A DNA stretch of 45,627 nucleotides, from assembly GCF_900169265.1 (NCBI RefSeq), contig NZ_FXYX01000025.1:1-45627 (forward strand), in the 5' to 3' direction. Each line of letters opens with the position of its first letter. Positions within the stretch are counted from its first letter, which is position 1. Positions 1 through 7,264 of the stretch are shown in pieces. The translations under genes were made by a program, and so were the position numbers. The stretch is from Brevibacterium iodinum ATCC 49514. Lineage in GTDB: Bacteria; Actinomycetota; Actinomycetes; Actinomycetales; Brevibacteriaceae. The notes beneath the pieces are model-generated. The model made no database searches, was not told the DNA's origin, and saw only the letters and a list, made by a program, of their open reading frames with translations.

Positions 1-58
1 TGGTCTGGACGACGCGGATGACGTCGTCGCGGAATTCTTTCGGGTAGGGCTGTGGCAT
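1..58 (-). CDS. IS3-family transposase OrfA, 5' end only (runs off the window)
   Basis: Reading leftwards from position 58, the frame begins MPQPYPKEFRDDVIRVVQT, the usual N-terminus of actinobacterial IS3-family OrfA proteins, which carry a helix-turn-helix for binding the element's ends. A GGAAGG ribosome binding site lies about 8 bases upstream of the ATG. Only 19 codons are inside the window, so the rest and the orfB partner cannot be judged. The N-terminus differs from the OrfA at 556-858, so this is a second kind of IS3 element. Confidence 0.8.
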   Translation of the reverse strand, partial: MPQPYPKEFRDDVIRVVQT

Positions 59-127
59 GGTGTCTATCCTTCCAGGCTTGCCTATGAACAAGCCAGATTA
101 GATGTCACCTAACCCTGCATCAGTCCC
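1..127 (-). mobile_element. Terminal 127 bp of an IS3-type element inserted into another IS3 element
   Basis: The outer end reads GGGACTGATGCAGGGTTAGG on the minus strand, starting at 127. Beyond it a transposase frame opens at 58. The neighbouring orfB reading frame stops exactly at this point, in the middle of a codon for a conserved tyrosine of the EGKLY motif. That places the insertion junction at 127/128. The other end and the target duplication lie outside the window. Confidence 0.7.
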
Positions 128-559
128 TACAGCTTGCCCTCACTGGTGTGATGCTCGGTGATATCGGTCAGCCACAACTCGTTGACTGCCTTTGCTGTGA
201 AGTCGCGTTCGACGAGGTCATCACACACTGGCGGGCCGGGCTTCTTACCGTGCTTCCGGGCCCGTTTGATCGTGTGGGAGAACAACTCCTGCTGCGAGCA
301 CAATCGCCACACACGACGCTCTGACGTCTGCAGACCCGCGGCGTGGAGTTCATCGGCGATGAACCGGTGCCCGAACTCAGGATCGTCCGTATGAACGTCG
401 TAGGCGGCATTGATCAGATGTGCCTCGTCCCAGTCCCGAGCTGAGACCGGATGAGCGCACCACTTGTAGAACCCCTGCTTGGTAAAGCCGAGCACCCGAC
501 AGGCCACTGCCACCGGCACCCCGGTGGCAGAAAGGTCACGGTACCGGCGGGTACATCAT
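128..559 (-). pseudogene. IS3-family transposase OrfB, frameshifted and truncated
   Basis: This is the N-terminal, pre-catalytic part of an IS3 OrfB (DDE integrase). It begins ATGATG overlapping the orfA stop codon, as usual in IS3 elements, and reads MMYPPV. One extra base near position 540 then moves the homologous reading RDLSATGVPVAVACRVLGF into a different frame. The recognisable sequence continues through FGHRFIADEL and LTDITEH to EGKL, where the inserted element at 1-127 cuts it. The start of the catalytic core (WLTDITEH) is present, but most of the DDE domain is missing. The frameshift and truncation are seen directly; loss of function is inferred. Confidence 0.8.
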
Positions 560-858
560 TTTGGGTGATGACCACCGAGCTTCAAGTTCGCTTGCGAGAG
601 GTACGCTGCGGCCTCGCGGAGGATCTTGTTCTCACGCTCGAGCTCGCGAATGCGTTTCAGCGCTGCCGCCTGGGCGCGAGACTCCTCGACATCACGAGAG
701 GGCTCGAGTCCGTGCTCGCGTAGCCGTGAGTCACGCACCCAGGCCTGGAGAGCTGACTTCGACATGCCGAGGTCGGCGCAGACCTGCTTCTGGGTCATCC
801 CCTCGCCCAGGAGCTCGAGCGCTGATTGCTTGAACTCATCGGTGTAGATCTTTGGCAT
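556..858 (-). CDS. IS3-family transposase OrfA
   Basis: The 100-residue protein begins MPKIYTDEFKQSALELL and has an N-terminal helix-turn-helix (roughly residues 15-50, with the QVCADLGMSKSALQAWV helices). A leucine-zipper-like helix follows (RIRELERENKILREAAAYL), used for OrfA/OrfAB multimerisation in this family. An upstream in-frame ATG at 867 exists only because of a base change relative to the copy at 45561, so the start at 858 is preferred; GGAAG lies just before it. The gene looks intact, but its orfB partner is broken. Confidence 0.85.
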   Translation of the reverse strand: MPKIYTDEFKQSALELLGEGMTQKQVCADLGMSKSALQAWVRDSRLREHGLEPSRDVEESRAQAAALKRIRELERENKILREAAAYLSQANLKLGGHHPK

Positions 859-918
859 GACTTCCATCCTTCCTGGAACTTATCCAGTCGTGAAGTCAAC
901 CAAACCCTCAGCAGTCCC

Positions 919-1419
919 GGTGTTCGAGATAGTCAGGTCTCCAAGGGCCAACGAAGTATTCGTCGCATCGCCTCGGGGCTCGTGAGCCAAACCTCCAATT
1001 TCAAAGACCTCAAAGGATTGGGCCCATCGAGGACTCACGACCAGGCAAGTCGTAGACGCGGAATCAGCTGGCAGCTTCATCTGCGCACCCAGGCCCCGAA
1101 AGATCCGTCGTCCTTCGTTACGCCAGGCAAGGAAAGTGGCTCGTCGGGCACCCGTGCTGGCAAAGCCAGAGGACTGGGCGGGAAGAAACGAATCGCCTCT
1201 ACGACACAAGGTTCAGCGTCGAGGACGATAACGGAATCCAGAAAGGCTACGGCCGTAGGCCGCGCTGAGTACCGCCATCAACATTCCCCAGCCATACACA
1301 CTTTTGGCCTAACACCCCTGACAGTGGACACATTTTGGGCACATATCTCCGGGAATCCTGAGGAATCTGGGGGAAATTCAATGTGAGCATGAAGGCTGCT
1401 TCGGCCCGAGAAATAGCGG
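919..1419. other. 500-bp stretch without a convincing gene; possible gene remnant
   Basis: No frame here has a ribosome binding site and a recognisable family. A minus-strand frame (about 1209 to 918) encodes a plausible but unrecognised sequence (AWRNEGRRIFRGLGAQMKL and onward) that runs into the IS3 end at 918, as if a gene had been cut by the insertion. An in-frame stop precedes it. The long plus-strand frame over the same bases begins inside the IS and has unnatural composition. I cannot decide whether this is a decayed gene or non-coding DNA between the IS and tRNA-Ser. Confidence 0.3.
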
Positions 1420-1443
1420 AAGGCCCCGGTTTCCCGGGGCCTT
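1420..1443 (-). terminator. Intrinsic terminator downstream of tRNA-Ser
   Basis: A perfect 10-bp inverted repeat (AAGGCCCCGG and its complement) with a short loop lies 7 bases beyond the 3' end of tRNA-Ser. The flanks are weakly A/T-rich. The stem is symmetrical and could stop transcription from either side, but its position fits the tRNA transcript. Confidence 0.7.
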
Positions 1444-1450
1444 CACTCTG

Positions 1451-1535
1451 CGGAGGATAGGGGATTCGAACCCCTGAGGGCGTTAACCCAACCCGCGTTC
1501 CAGGCGAGCGCCATAGGCCACTAGGCGAATCCTCC
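1451..1535 (-). tRNA. tRNA-Ser(GGA)
   Basis: The minus strand reads GGAGGATTCGCCTAGTGGCC at the 5' end. The acceptor stem GGAGGAT pairs with ATCCTCC, with discriminator G at 1451. The anticodon stem CTCGC/GCGGG carries the loop CTGGAAC, giving anticodon GGA, which decodes UCC and UCU. The long variable arm and the length of about 85 nt are typical of class II tRNA-Ser, and the T-arm GGTTCGAATCC is intact. CCA is not encoded. Its 3' end faces the transposon-rich left flank, a common arrangement at integration sites. Confidence 0.95.
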
Positions 1536-1850
1536 GCGAATCAGCTTATCCGAGTCATGACGACAATGCGAAATCGCGGTGGCCGAGTGTGAAGCATCCC
1601 ACTTCCCGCAGGTGAACACACGACCTCATCGCCCGACGGCACGCGGTTCAATCGGCGACGGCGCGGAGATGCCGTTCTGCCGACGGCTGCACTCCGTCCT
1701 CCCGTCTGGGCTCGATGCTTCCGTCATTCCTTAGGGATGGGAAACGAGGATGCGTCCACACTATCCAGTGAATGTCCCGCTCAGATGATGTTTCTGTCAC
1801 GAGTGGATAACAGTGTCCTTGTCGCAATCTTGTGGCCCCGCCCACTCGTT
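1536..1850. other. Spacer between tRNA-Ser and ffs, no gene seen
   Basis: About 315 bases separate the divergent RNA genes. The only open frame (minus strand, 1845-1648) has no ribosome binding site, no recognisable motif and arginine/proline-rich shadow-like composition. The stretch probably holds the tRNA-Ser promoter at its left edge and the ffs promoter at its right edge. Nothing else is apparent. Confidence 0.5.
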
Positions 1851-1880
1851 TTGTTCACCGAGGCCGCTCTCGACTAGACT
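1851..1880 (+). promoter_or_regulatory. Probable promoter of the SRP RNA gene
   Basis: TTGTTC at 1851-1856 and TAGACT at 1875-1880 are separated by 18 bases. They resemble vegetative actinobacterial -35 and -10 elements. The -10 ends 7 bases before the first base of the SRP RNA stem, the expected start-site distance. This is pattern matching only. Confidence 0.6.
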
Positions 1881-1887
1881 GATTCAC

Positions 1888-1974
1888 GGCTCCCCGTGCG
1901 GCGTCATCTTGTGAACTCCCCCAGGGCCGGAAGGCAGCAAGGGTAAGCGAGCTCTGTCGGGTGCACGGGGAGTC
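1888..1974 (+). ncRNA. ffs: Signal recognition particle RNA, small (4.5S) bacterial type
   Basis: The conserved apical core is present: GGGCCGGAAGGCAGCAAGGG at about 1924-1943 contains the GGAA tetraloop and the asymmetric loop bound by the Ffh M domain. The outer stem GGCTCCCCGTGC at the 5' end pairs with GTGCACGGGGAGTC at the 3' end, giving a single hairpin of about 87 nt without an Alu domain. The RNA works with Ffh in co-translational targeting of membrane proteins. Ends are set by the limits of base pairing and may be off by a few bases. Confidence 0.95.
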
Positions 1975-2159
1975 CTCTATTCCCCAACATCACAATTCCA
2001 CAACTCCCCCTCTCCCCCATCTGCCCAGGTCAGCTTTGCCTCCACGACCTTTCGGGCGCCGGAATCGGGGCGAAGAAGCGAAATCGGTAATACTTTCGTG
2101 ATTTTGCTTCATTACCATTATTCGCAGTTCTCATCCCTGTTCTCTAACGAGGTTCCCTG

Positions 2160-3656
2160 TTGTCATCGAAGATCCAAGGGGCTATTGCCGCCCTTTCGGC
2201 ACTGGCTCTGCTCACGGCGTGCACGCCGTCGAGCTCCGATCCGAACGCGACCCGCAAAGACGCAAACAAGACCGCCAAGGCGGCCGCTGATCCCGTGTTC
2301 CGCGTCGGAGCCATCCCCTCCGAGGCAGCAGAATCCGCGTCCGAATCGACGCCGTCTTCGCAGCCCAGCGATGCGACCTCCTCAGCCCAGCCGAGCGAGT
2401 CCGCCGATGCGGCGGCCGCGATGCCCGGCGCCGCGGACTTCGGCGAGGTGACCGAATCCGGTGACGACATCGACCTCGAGGCCGGCCAGCGGATCGGCAT
2501 CTCCGTCGAGAACGCCGACCTCAGTGACATCTCCGTCACCGAGGAGGCCCACCCCCGGATCGCGCACGATCCCGGCATGTTCTTCGACGCTTCGGGCACG
2601 GCGCTCGAGACAGATGACGACGCCCAAGCTGGTTCGTCGACAACGAGCTCCACCGAGTCCGAGACCGCCGACGATGGTTCGAAGGACGCCCAAGCAGACA
2701 ACAAGGACACCGCCGAGGCGGTCGACGCCCCGGACGAATCCGCCGCCTGGATCTCGACTTACGGCCTCGTCGCCGACAGCGAATACACCCTGAAAGTCAC
2801 CGCCACCACTGCCGACGGAGACGAGGTCGACCTCGACGCAACGATCACCGTCGGCGCCAGCGACGGCGCTCCGATGTCGGTGCGCACAACGCTCGCCGAT
2901 GATCAGACGGTCGGCGTCGCCGCCCCCATCATGCTCAACTTCGGCTCCACCGTGTCCAAGGACTTCCGCGACGATGTCGAACGCCGCCTCTCGGTCAAGG
3001 TCACCGATGAAGACGGCAAGGAGCGAGAGGTCGAGGGCTCCTGGGGTTGGCTCTACGACGATCCGCAGTCCCGACTGCATTTCCGCCCAAAGGAATTCTG
3101 GCCCGCTCATTCGAAGGTCTCCGTCGACGTACCGCTCAAGGATGTGCCGACGGGTGAGAACAGCGTGGGTCAGAATGACCTCACCCTCGATTTCGAGATC
3201 GGGCGCAAGCAGGTCGTCAAGGCCGATGCGAAGTCCCATCGCATGACCGTCACTCGTGACGGCAAGACCGTCATGGACTTCCCGGCCTCGCTCGGCGCAC
3301 CGAAGTCCCCGTCCTTCAACGGCACGCATGTGGTCATGTCGAAGGCCGCCGACTATACGATGACCTCCGAACAATGGGACTACGAGACAGATGTGCAGTG
3401 GGCGGTGCGCATCCACAACAACGGAGAATTCATCCACGCCGCCCCGTGGTCGGCAGGCGTCCAAGGCTCGCAGAACGTCTCCCACGGCTGCATCAATCTC
3501 ACCACCGAACGGGCCAAGGAGTACTACGACTCCGCCATCTTCGGCGATCCCGTCGAGGTCACCGGTTCCCAAGTGAGCCTGTCGACCAATGACAGCGACA
3601 TCTCTGATTGGGTGTACTCGTGGGATGAATGGAAGAAGCTGAGCGCCCTCGAATGA
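2160..3656 (+). CDS. L,D-transpeptidase lipoprotein (YkuD domain)
   Basis: This 498-residue exported lipoprotein probably makes 3-3 peptidoglycan cross-links. The start is TTG with GAGG seven bases upstream. The signal peptide ends in an LTAC lipobox (Cys21). A low-complexity Ser/Glu/Asp-rich region of about 200 residues follows and could span the wall. Next are an Ig-like part and a C-terminal YkuD domain (roughly 350-475). The catalytic SHGCIN motif has His442 and Cys444, as expected for the SHGCxN signature. An acidic stretch around residues 155-195 is longer than usual. The gene appears monocistronic and converges with the next gene. Family assignment is firm; the exact cross-link role is inferred. 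Confidence 0.92.
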   Translation: MSSKIQGAIAALSALALLTACTPSSSDPNATRKDANKTAKAAADPVFRVGAIPSEAAESASESTPSSQPSDATSSAQPSESADAAAAMPGAADFGEVTESGDDIDLEAGQRIGISVENADLSDISVTEEAHPRIAHDPGMFFDASGTALETDDDAQAGSSTTSSTESETADDGSKDAQADNKDTAEAVDAPDESAAWISTYGLVADSEYTLKVTATTADGDEVDLDATITVGASDGAPMSVRTTLADDQTVGVAAPIMLNFGSTVSKDFRDDVERRLSVKVTDEDGKEREVEGSWGWLYDDPQSRLHFRPKEFWPAHSKVSVDVPLKDVPTGENSVGQNDLTLDFEIGRKQVVKADAKSHRMTVTRDGKTVMDFPASLGAPKSPSFNGTHVVMSKAADYTMTSEQWDYETDVQWAVRIHNNGEFIHAAPWSAGVQGSQNVSHGCINLTTERAKEYYDSAIFGDPVEVTGSQVSLSTNDSDISDWVYSWDEWKKLSALE

Positions 3657-3707
3657 GAGCGCCCAGCTTGCTTGCCTGACTGATGCGGCAGGCTCCTCGC
3701 CGACGAC

Positions 3708-4736
3708 TTACTTGTCGAGCTTCTTCACCGCTTTGTCGATCATCGGCACATAGCGCTCGAGCGTCCAGGGGACGGTGAGCGGGTTGATGATCGAGGATCC
3801 GGTGACGAAGGGCTGATCATCCGGAGCCACGACGGCCCCGGCTCTGATCGCCGGAATGTTCGCATACAGTCCCTGCGATTCGATCTCTTTCCTGTTCTTC
3901 TCATCGGAGTAGAAGGTGAAGATGAGGTCCGAATCGTTGAGCTTGTCCGCGTTCTCCAGACCGATGAGCGCGGAATCCGTTCCCGGCTCGTCGTAGTCCT
4001 TCTTCAGCTCGTCGATGATCGGATCCGGGGTCAGCCCGAGTGCCGAGACCATCGCCACCCGCTGCTCGTTGGGGTAGAAGACGCCGAGGGTGCCGGGACC
4101 CGAGTTGTAGATGAAGGAGAAGGTGAAGTCCTTGTATTCCTCCCGCTTCGCCTCTTTCAACTGCGTCTTGATGTCGTCGACGAGGCCTTCTGATTCCTCT
4201 TCCTGACCGAGCGCCTTGCCGATCGTGGTGATCTGCTCATCCCACTTGATCGTCCACGGCTGCTTCGGGTACGCCACGGTCGGGGCGATGTCATCGAGCT
4301 GCTTGTACTGCTCGGCAGTGATTCCCGACCAGGGGGCGAGGATGACATCCGGTTCGAGTTCGGCGATGGCCTCGACGTCGAGTTCCGTATCGCCCTGGAA
4401 CTGTTCGGGCAGCTTCTCACCCTTGTCCTTCACAGCCTCGTAGATCCACGGCATGTAGCCGGTGTCATCGGATCCCCAGGCATATTCCTCCATTCCGACC
4501 GGTGTCTTGCCCAAAGCGATCGCAGTCTCCGTCGATCCCTGGCCGAGGGTGACGACGCGTTCGGGCTCGGTTTCGATGACCGCTTCGCCGAGTGCGTGCT
4601 TGATCGTCACGGTCTCGAAATTCGCGGACCCGGATTCCTCCGCGGCCTGCGATCCCTGCCCGCAGGCGGTGGCGGTGAACGAGAGCGCGACGAGCGCTCC
4701 GGAGATGACGGCCCGGCGGCTGTGAGGAACTGACAT
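3708..4736 (-). CDS. Iron-siderophore ABC transporter substrate-binding lipoprotein
   Basis: The 342-residue lipoprotein has a signal peptide ending in a TATAC lipobox and a periplasmic-binding (FecB/FhuD-type) fold: the early PERVVTLGQGSTETAIALG segment, a central EPDVILAPWSG segment, and a long linking helix typical of class III binding proteins. It should capture a ferric siderophore outside the membrane for an ABC importer. No permease or ATPase gene is next to it, so partners are encoded elsewhere. The ATG has AAAGGA and AGGA purine tracts upstream. A DtxR/IdeR-like box lies 47 bp upstream, so repression by iron is likely. Which siderophore it binds cannot be read from the sequence. Confidence 0.9.
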   Translation of the reverse strand: MSVPHSRRAVISGALVALSFTATACGQGSQAAEESGSANFETVTIKHALGEAVIETEPERVVTLGQGSTETAIALGKTPVGMEEYAWGSDDTGYMPWIYEAVKDKGEKLPEQFQGDTELDVEAIAELEPDVILAPWSGITAEQYKQLDDIAPTVAYPKQPWTIKWDEQITTIGKALGQEEESEGLVDDIKTQLKEAKREEYKDFTFSFIYNSGPGTLGVFYPNEQRVAMVSALGLTPDPIIDELKKDYDEPGTDSALIGLENADKLNDSDLIFTFYSDEKNRKEIESQGLYANIPAIRAGAVVAPDDQPFVTGSSIINPLTVPWTLERYVPMIDKAVKKLDK

Positions 4737-4782
4737 TCCTGTCCTTTCGACAGTGGTCGGAGCCTGAAACGGCCCCTCGACA

Positions 4783-4801
4783 TTAACATAGGCCAGCCTA
4801 A
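4783..4801 (-). promoter_or_regulatory. Iron box (DtxR/IdeR-type operator)
   Basis: The 19-bp site reads TTAGGCTGGCCTATGTTAA on the minus strand, matching the DtxR/IdeR consensus TTAGGTTAGCCTAACCTAA at 14 positions by my count. It lies upstream of the siderophore-binding protein gene, where an iron-loaded repressor would block transcription. No regulator gene is seen in the window. Confidence 0.7.
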
Positions 4802-4802
4802 C

Positions 4803-5190
4803 TTAACCTACCGCCGTTTCCGCAACACCTGTCAGCCACTTCACTTCAGTCATCCTCATTCCGTTCTGACCTCGCAGGTCGGACTGGGAGTCGATGACGC
4901 GATCGATGAGTCCGTACTCGATCGCCTCCTCGGCGGTGAACCACCGGTCACGCAGGGAGTCGTCGAAGATGCGGTCGTAGGTCTTTCCGGTCGCCTCGGC
5001 GATCCGATGCAGGACGGTGTCTCTGACCGATCGGAGGTCGTCGCCCTGGCTGTTCCCACGCTGAGGACGAACTGTCCCGCCGAGGCGGCCCACCCCAAGG
5101 CGATGGTGACCACGTCGTTGGGGATCGCGGCGATGGTGTCGGCGATCGCGTGCATCATCGACGGGCACCGGCGGCTGAGGCTCCGGTGGC
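4803..5190 (-). pseudogene. clpP-like protease subunit remnant
   Basis: Two fragments in different frames together resemble an actinobacterial ClpP. The first (about 5187-5060) reads MMHAIADTIAAIPNDVVTIA, then GWAASAGQF with the nucleophilic serine. The second (about 5060-4890) reads DTVLHRIAEATGKTYDRIF, then FTAEEAIEYGLIDRVI, the normal ClpP C-terminal part. The N-terminal third and the stretch with the catalytic histidine are missing, and a frameshift joins the pieces. It therefore cannot make an active subunit. It abuts the iron-box region on one side and the start of the endonuclease III-like gene on the other. Confidence 0.75.
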
Positions 5191-5230
5191 CCTTGACTCT
5201 TCGACCGGGCCCGGACATAGGATCGGCCGC

Positions 5231-5869
5231 ATGAGCACACAGCGAGAACACGCCGCTCGACTCATCGATGCGCACGGGCGCACCTTCGCCGCGGAGGCTG
5301 CGATCACTCTCCGGGACAAGCCGGCCCCACTGTGGCAGCTGCTCGTCCTCAGCCTGCTCCTGTCCACGCGCATCAGCTCCGACATCGCCCTCGCGAGCGC
5401 GCGCGAGCTGTTCTCGGCGAAGTGGAGGACGCCGCAGCGTCTGCGCGCGAGCACGTGGCAGCAACGGGTCGATGCGCTCGGTCGAGGCGGATATCGGCGC
5501 TACGACGAGAGCACCGCCACGCGTCTGGCCGAGGCCGCCGATCTGCTCATCGACCGCTGGGACGGGGACCTGCGGAAGCTGCGCGATGAGGCCGAGGGGC
5601 AGCCTGGTCGGATTGTGAGGCTGCTGCAGGAATTCACCGGCATCGGTCCGACCGGAGCGTCGATCTTCCTCCGAGAGGTCCAGCAGGTTTGGCCCTCGGT
5701 GAGGCCCGCGTTTGACCCGCTCGTCCGCAAGGGCGCGAAGACGGCCGGGCTGCCGGAGCAGGACGAGAAGCTGACCGCATTGGTCGCTGACGACGACCTC
5801 GCCGGCCTCGCGGCCGCGCTCGTGCGTCTCGCTCGTGATCCGGACCTCGCCGCCGACGCAGAGGACTGA
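5231..5869 (+). CDS. Endonuclease III-like (HhH-GPD) protein without Fe-S cluster
   Basis: This 212-residue protein has the helical fold of HhH-GPD DNA glycosylases. A helix-hairpin-helix reads LLQEFTGIGPTGASIF (about residues 135-150). The position of the family's catalytic aspartate is filled by the Asp of PAFDPLV (about 163). The lysine used by bifunctional endonuclease III (after LPGVGRK) is replaced by threonine, and there are no C-terminal Fe-S cysteines. If active, it would be a monofunctional glycosylase or only a DNA-binding relative. ATG 5231 is chosen because longer frames overlap the clpP remnant. Substrate is unknown. Confidence 0.75.
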   Translation: MSTQREHAARLIDAHGRTFAAEAAITLRDKPAPLWQLLVLSLLLSTRISSDIALASARELFSAKWRTPQRLRASTWQQRVDALGRGGYRRYDESTATRLAEAADLLIDRWDGDLRKLRDEAEGQPGRIVRLLQEFTGIGPTGASIFLREVQQVWPSVRPAFDPLVRKGAKTAGLPEQDEKLTALVADDDLAGLAAALVRLARDPDLAADAED

Positions 5870-5924
5870 GACCTCCGCGCAGGCCCGCGTGTTAGCATCG
5901 ACGCACCGGGAAGGGGACGAGATA

Positions 5925-6227
5925 ATGGCGAATATGTGGCTGACTCTGCAGCTGCTCGTCGTCGTGCTCTCTTCCGACCTCGAATCGGTCGTGCCCCAGT
6001 CCCCCACTCATCTCATCGTCCTGGCTCTCCTCGGTGCAGCGCTGCTGACACCGATCGCCGCATGGGCGAGCATGGCTCTGCTGCGTGTGCTCTCGCTGTC
6101 GGCACGCCCGCCGTCTCTGCCGGGCACGCGCCGAAGCGTCCGCGAATTCCATATGCCGGAGGAACCCGGCACTCCGGGTACGGCTCTGCCCAGAGCCCCC
6201 TCTTCCGTCGTTCACGCCATCGCCTGA
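5925..6227 (+). CDS. Small membrane protein, DUF6412-like
   Basis: The 100-residue protein starts MANMWLTLQLLVVVL. It has two hydrophobic segments (about 5-15 and 26-48) and a proline/arginine-rich tail with REFHMPEEPGTPG. AAGGGGA lies 9 bases upstream of the ATG. A small membrane protein of this type directly before a YidC paralogue is a recurring actinobacterial arrangement, and I take it to be DUF6412 from that context and size. The family has no established function. Partnership with the downstream insertase is inferred from adjacency only. Confidence 0.6.
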   Translation: MANMWLTLQLLVVVLSSDLESVVPQSPTHLIVLALLGAALLTPIAAWASMALLRVLSLSARPPSLPGTRRSVREFHMPEEPGTPGTALPRAPSSVVHAIA

Positions 6228-6361
6228 ACGACCTCGATCAAGTTCCGTACGGAACGTCTCCCCGCCTCGGCGCGGGCAATTGTCATCAAACGTCACGGTG
6301 ATGGCCTGCAACGGCCTAATCAACCGCGCCGCAGTGCGCCCTGTCCGAAGGACACTCACTC

Positions 6362-7174
6362 GTGAACATCTACGAATTCCTGCCCATCCGTCTGCTCGTC
6401 GAGGCCGCCTACACGGTGGTCACGGGGATCAGCGACATTCTCGAACCACTCGCCGGCTGCTTCAGCGCCGCCCTGGCCGTCATCGTGCTCACCGTCCTAG
6501 TCCGCGCCGTGCTCATCCCCGTCGGGGTGTCCCAGGTCAAGGCAGGCATCACTCGGAAACGACTGGCGCCGAAGATCAGCGAGCTGCAGAAGAAATACAA
6601 GAAGCAGCCCGAACTCATGCAGCAGAAGCTCACGGAGCTGTACAAGAAGGAGAACGCGTCCCCTTTCGCCGGGTGCCTTCCGTTGCTCGCGCAGATGCCC
6701 GTGCTCATGGCGGTCTACGGTCTTTTCATCAATGCGACGATCGACGGACACGTCAATGAGCTGCTCGGGCATACGCTCTTCGGCCTGCCGCTGGGCACGA
6801 GCTTCGTCAAACTGCTCGGCGCCGGCGATCTGACCGGCACCGCGATCACGGTCTACCTCATTCTCGTCGTCCTCATCGCCGTCGTCGCGGGGTTCTCCCG
6901 ACACCTGCTCACCCCGGCCACACCCGAGACTCCGACCGCTCCCCCGGCGAAGAACGGGGCAGATGCTCCGGCGATGCCGGATCTCTCAGGAGTGATGAAG
7001 ACCCTGAGCTTCATGCCGTTCCTCACGGCGATCTTCGCGCTCTTCGTCCCCTTGGCCGCTGCGCTCTATCTGGCGACGACGACCACGTGGACCCTCGGCG
7101 AACGGCTCGTCCTCAACAAGCTCCTCGGTGCGAACGAACCGCGGTCCGAGGCGACCACCCCGGTGTCCGGCTGA
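6362..7174 (+). CDS. yidC: YidC/Oxa1-family membrane protein insertase
   Basis: The 270-residue protein has the five-helix YidC core without the large periplasmic domain of proteobacterial YidC. It shows TM1 (about 35-60), the conserved cytoplasmic hairpin KISELQKKYKKQPELMQQKL, then NASPFAGCLPLLAQMPVL and three more hydrophobic helices. It would insert or fold small membrane proteins. The start is GTG with GAAGGA about 9 bases upstream. It differs from a housekeeping yidC in context: there is no rnpA, yidD or jag nearby, and its neighbour is a DUF6412-like protein. It is therefore probably a second, specialised copy. Confidence 0.9.
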   Translation: MNIYEFLPIRLLVEAAYTVVTGISDILEPLAGCFSAALAVIVLTVLVRAVLIPVGVSQVKAGITRKRLAPKISELQKKYKKQPELMQQKLTELYKKENASPFAGCLPLLAQMPVLMAVYGLFINATIDGHVNELLGHTLFGLPLGTSFVKLLGAGDLTGTAITVYLILVVLIAVVAGFSRHLLTPATPETPTAPPAKNGADAPAMPDLSGVMKTLSFMPFLTAIFALFVPLAAALYLATTTTWTLGERLVLNKLLGANEPRSEATTPVSG

Positions 7175-7187
7175 GTCCAGACAACGA

Positions 7188-7231
7188 CAGAGCCCGGGGC
7201 GGAGGATTCCCATCCTCCGCCCCGGGCTCTG
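7188..7231. terminator. Bidirectional terminator between yidC and the Clp ATPase gene
   Basis: A perfect 19-bp inverted repeat (CAGAGCCCGGGGCGGAGGA and its complement) with a 6-base loop sits between two convergent stop codons. Its strength and position fit a terminator serving both genes. Confidence 0.9.
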
Positions 7232-7264
7232 TGGGCGACGGCCGGTGCAGGGCCGCCTCGGTGA

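Larger units (their letters stand above)
128..918 (-). mobile_element. IS3-family element, truncated at its 3' side by another IS
   Basis: The intact end is at about 918, where the minus strand begins GGGACTGCTGAGGGTTTGGT. The same end and leader recur at 45501 in front of another copy, which fixes the boundary by comparison. The element carries orfA (556-858) and a damaged orfB (128-559). The distal part of orfB and the other terminus were lost, or moved out of the window, when the element at 1-127 inserted. With a frameshift and a truncation in orfB, it should not move by itself. Confidence 0.8.

Noticed and set aside
826..1386. 186-codon plus-strand open frame over the IS end and scar
   Set aside because: It starts inside the IS3 leader, antisense to orfA, has no ribosome binding site, and shows the Ser/Arg-rich composition of a shadow frame.
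1648..1845. Minus-strand 65-codon frame between tRNA-Ser and ffs
   Set aside because: No ribosome binding site, no motif and shadow-like composition; better read as spacer.
3657..3707. Terminator between the transpeptidase and siderophore-binding genes
   Set aside because: Only a weak GCCTG/CAGGC pairing with a 10-base loop is present, too poor to call.
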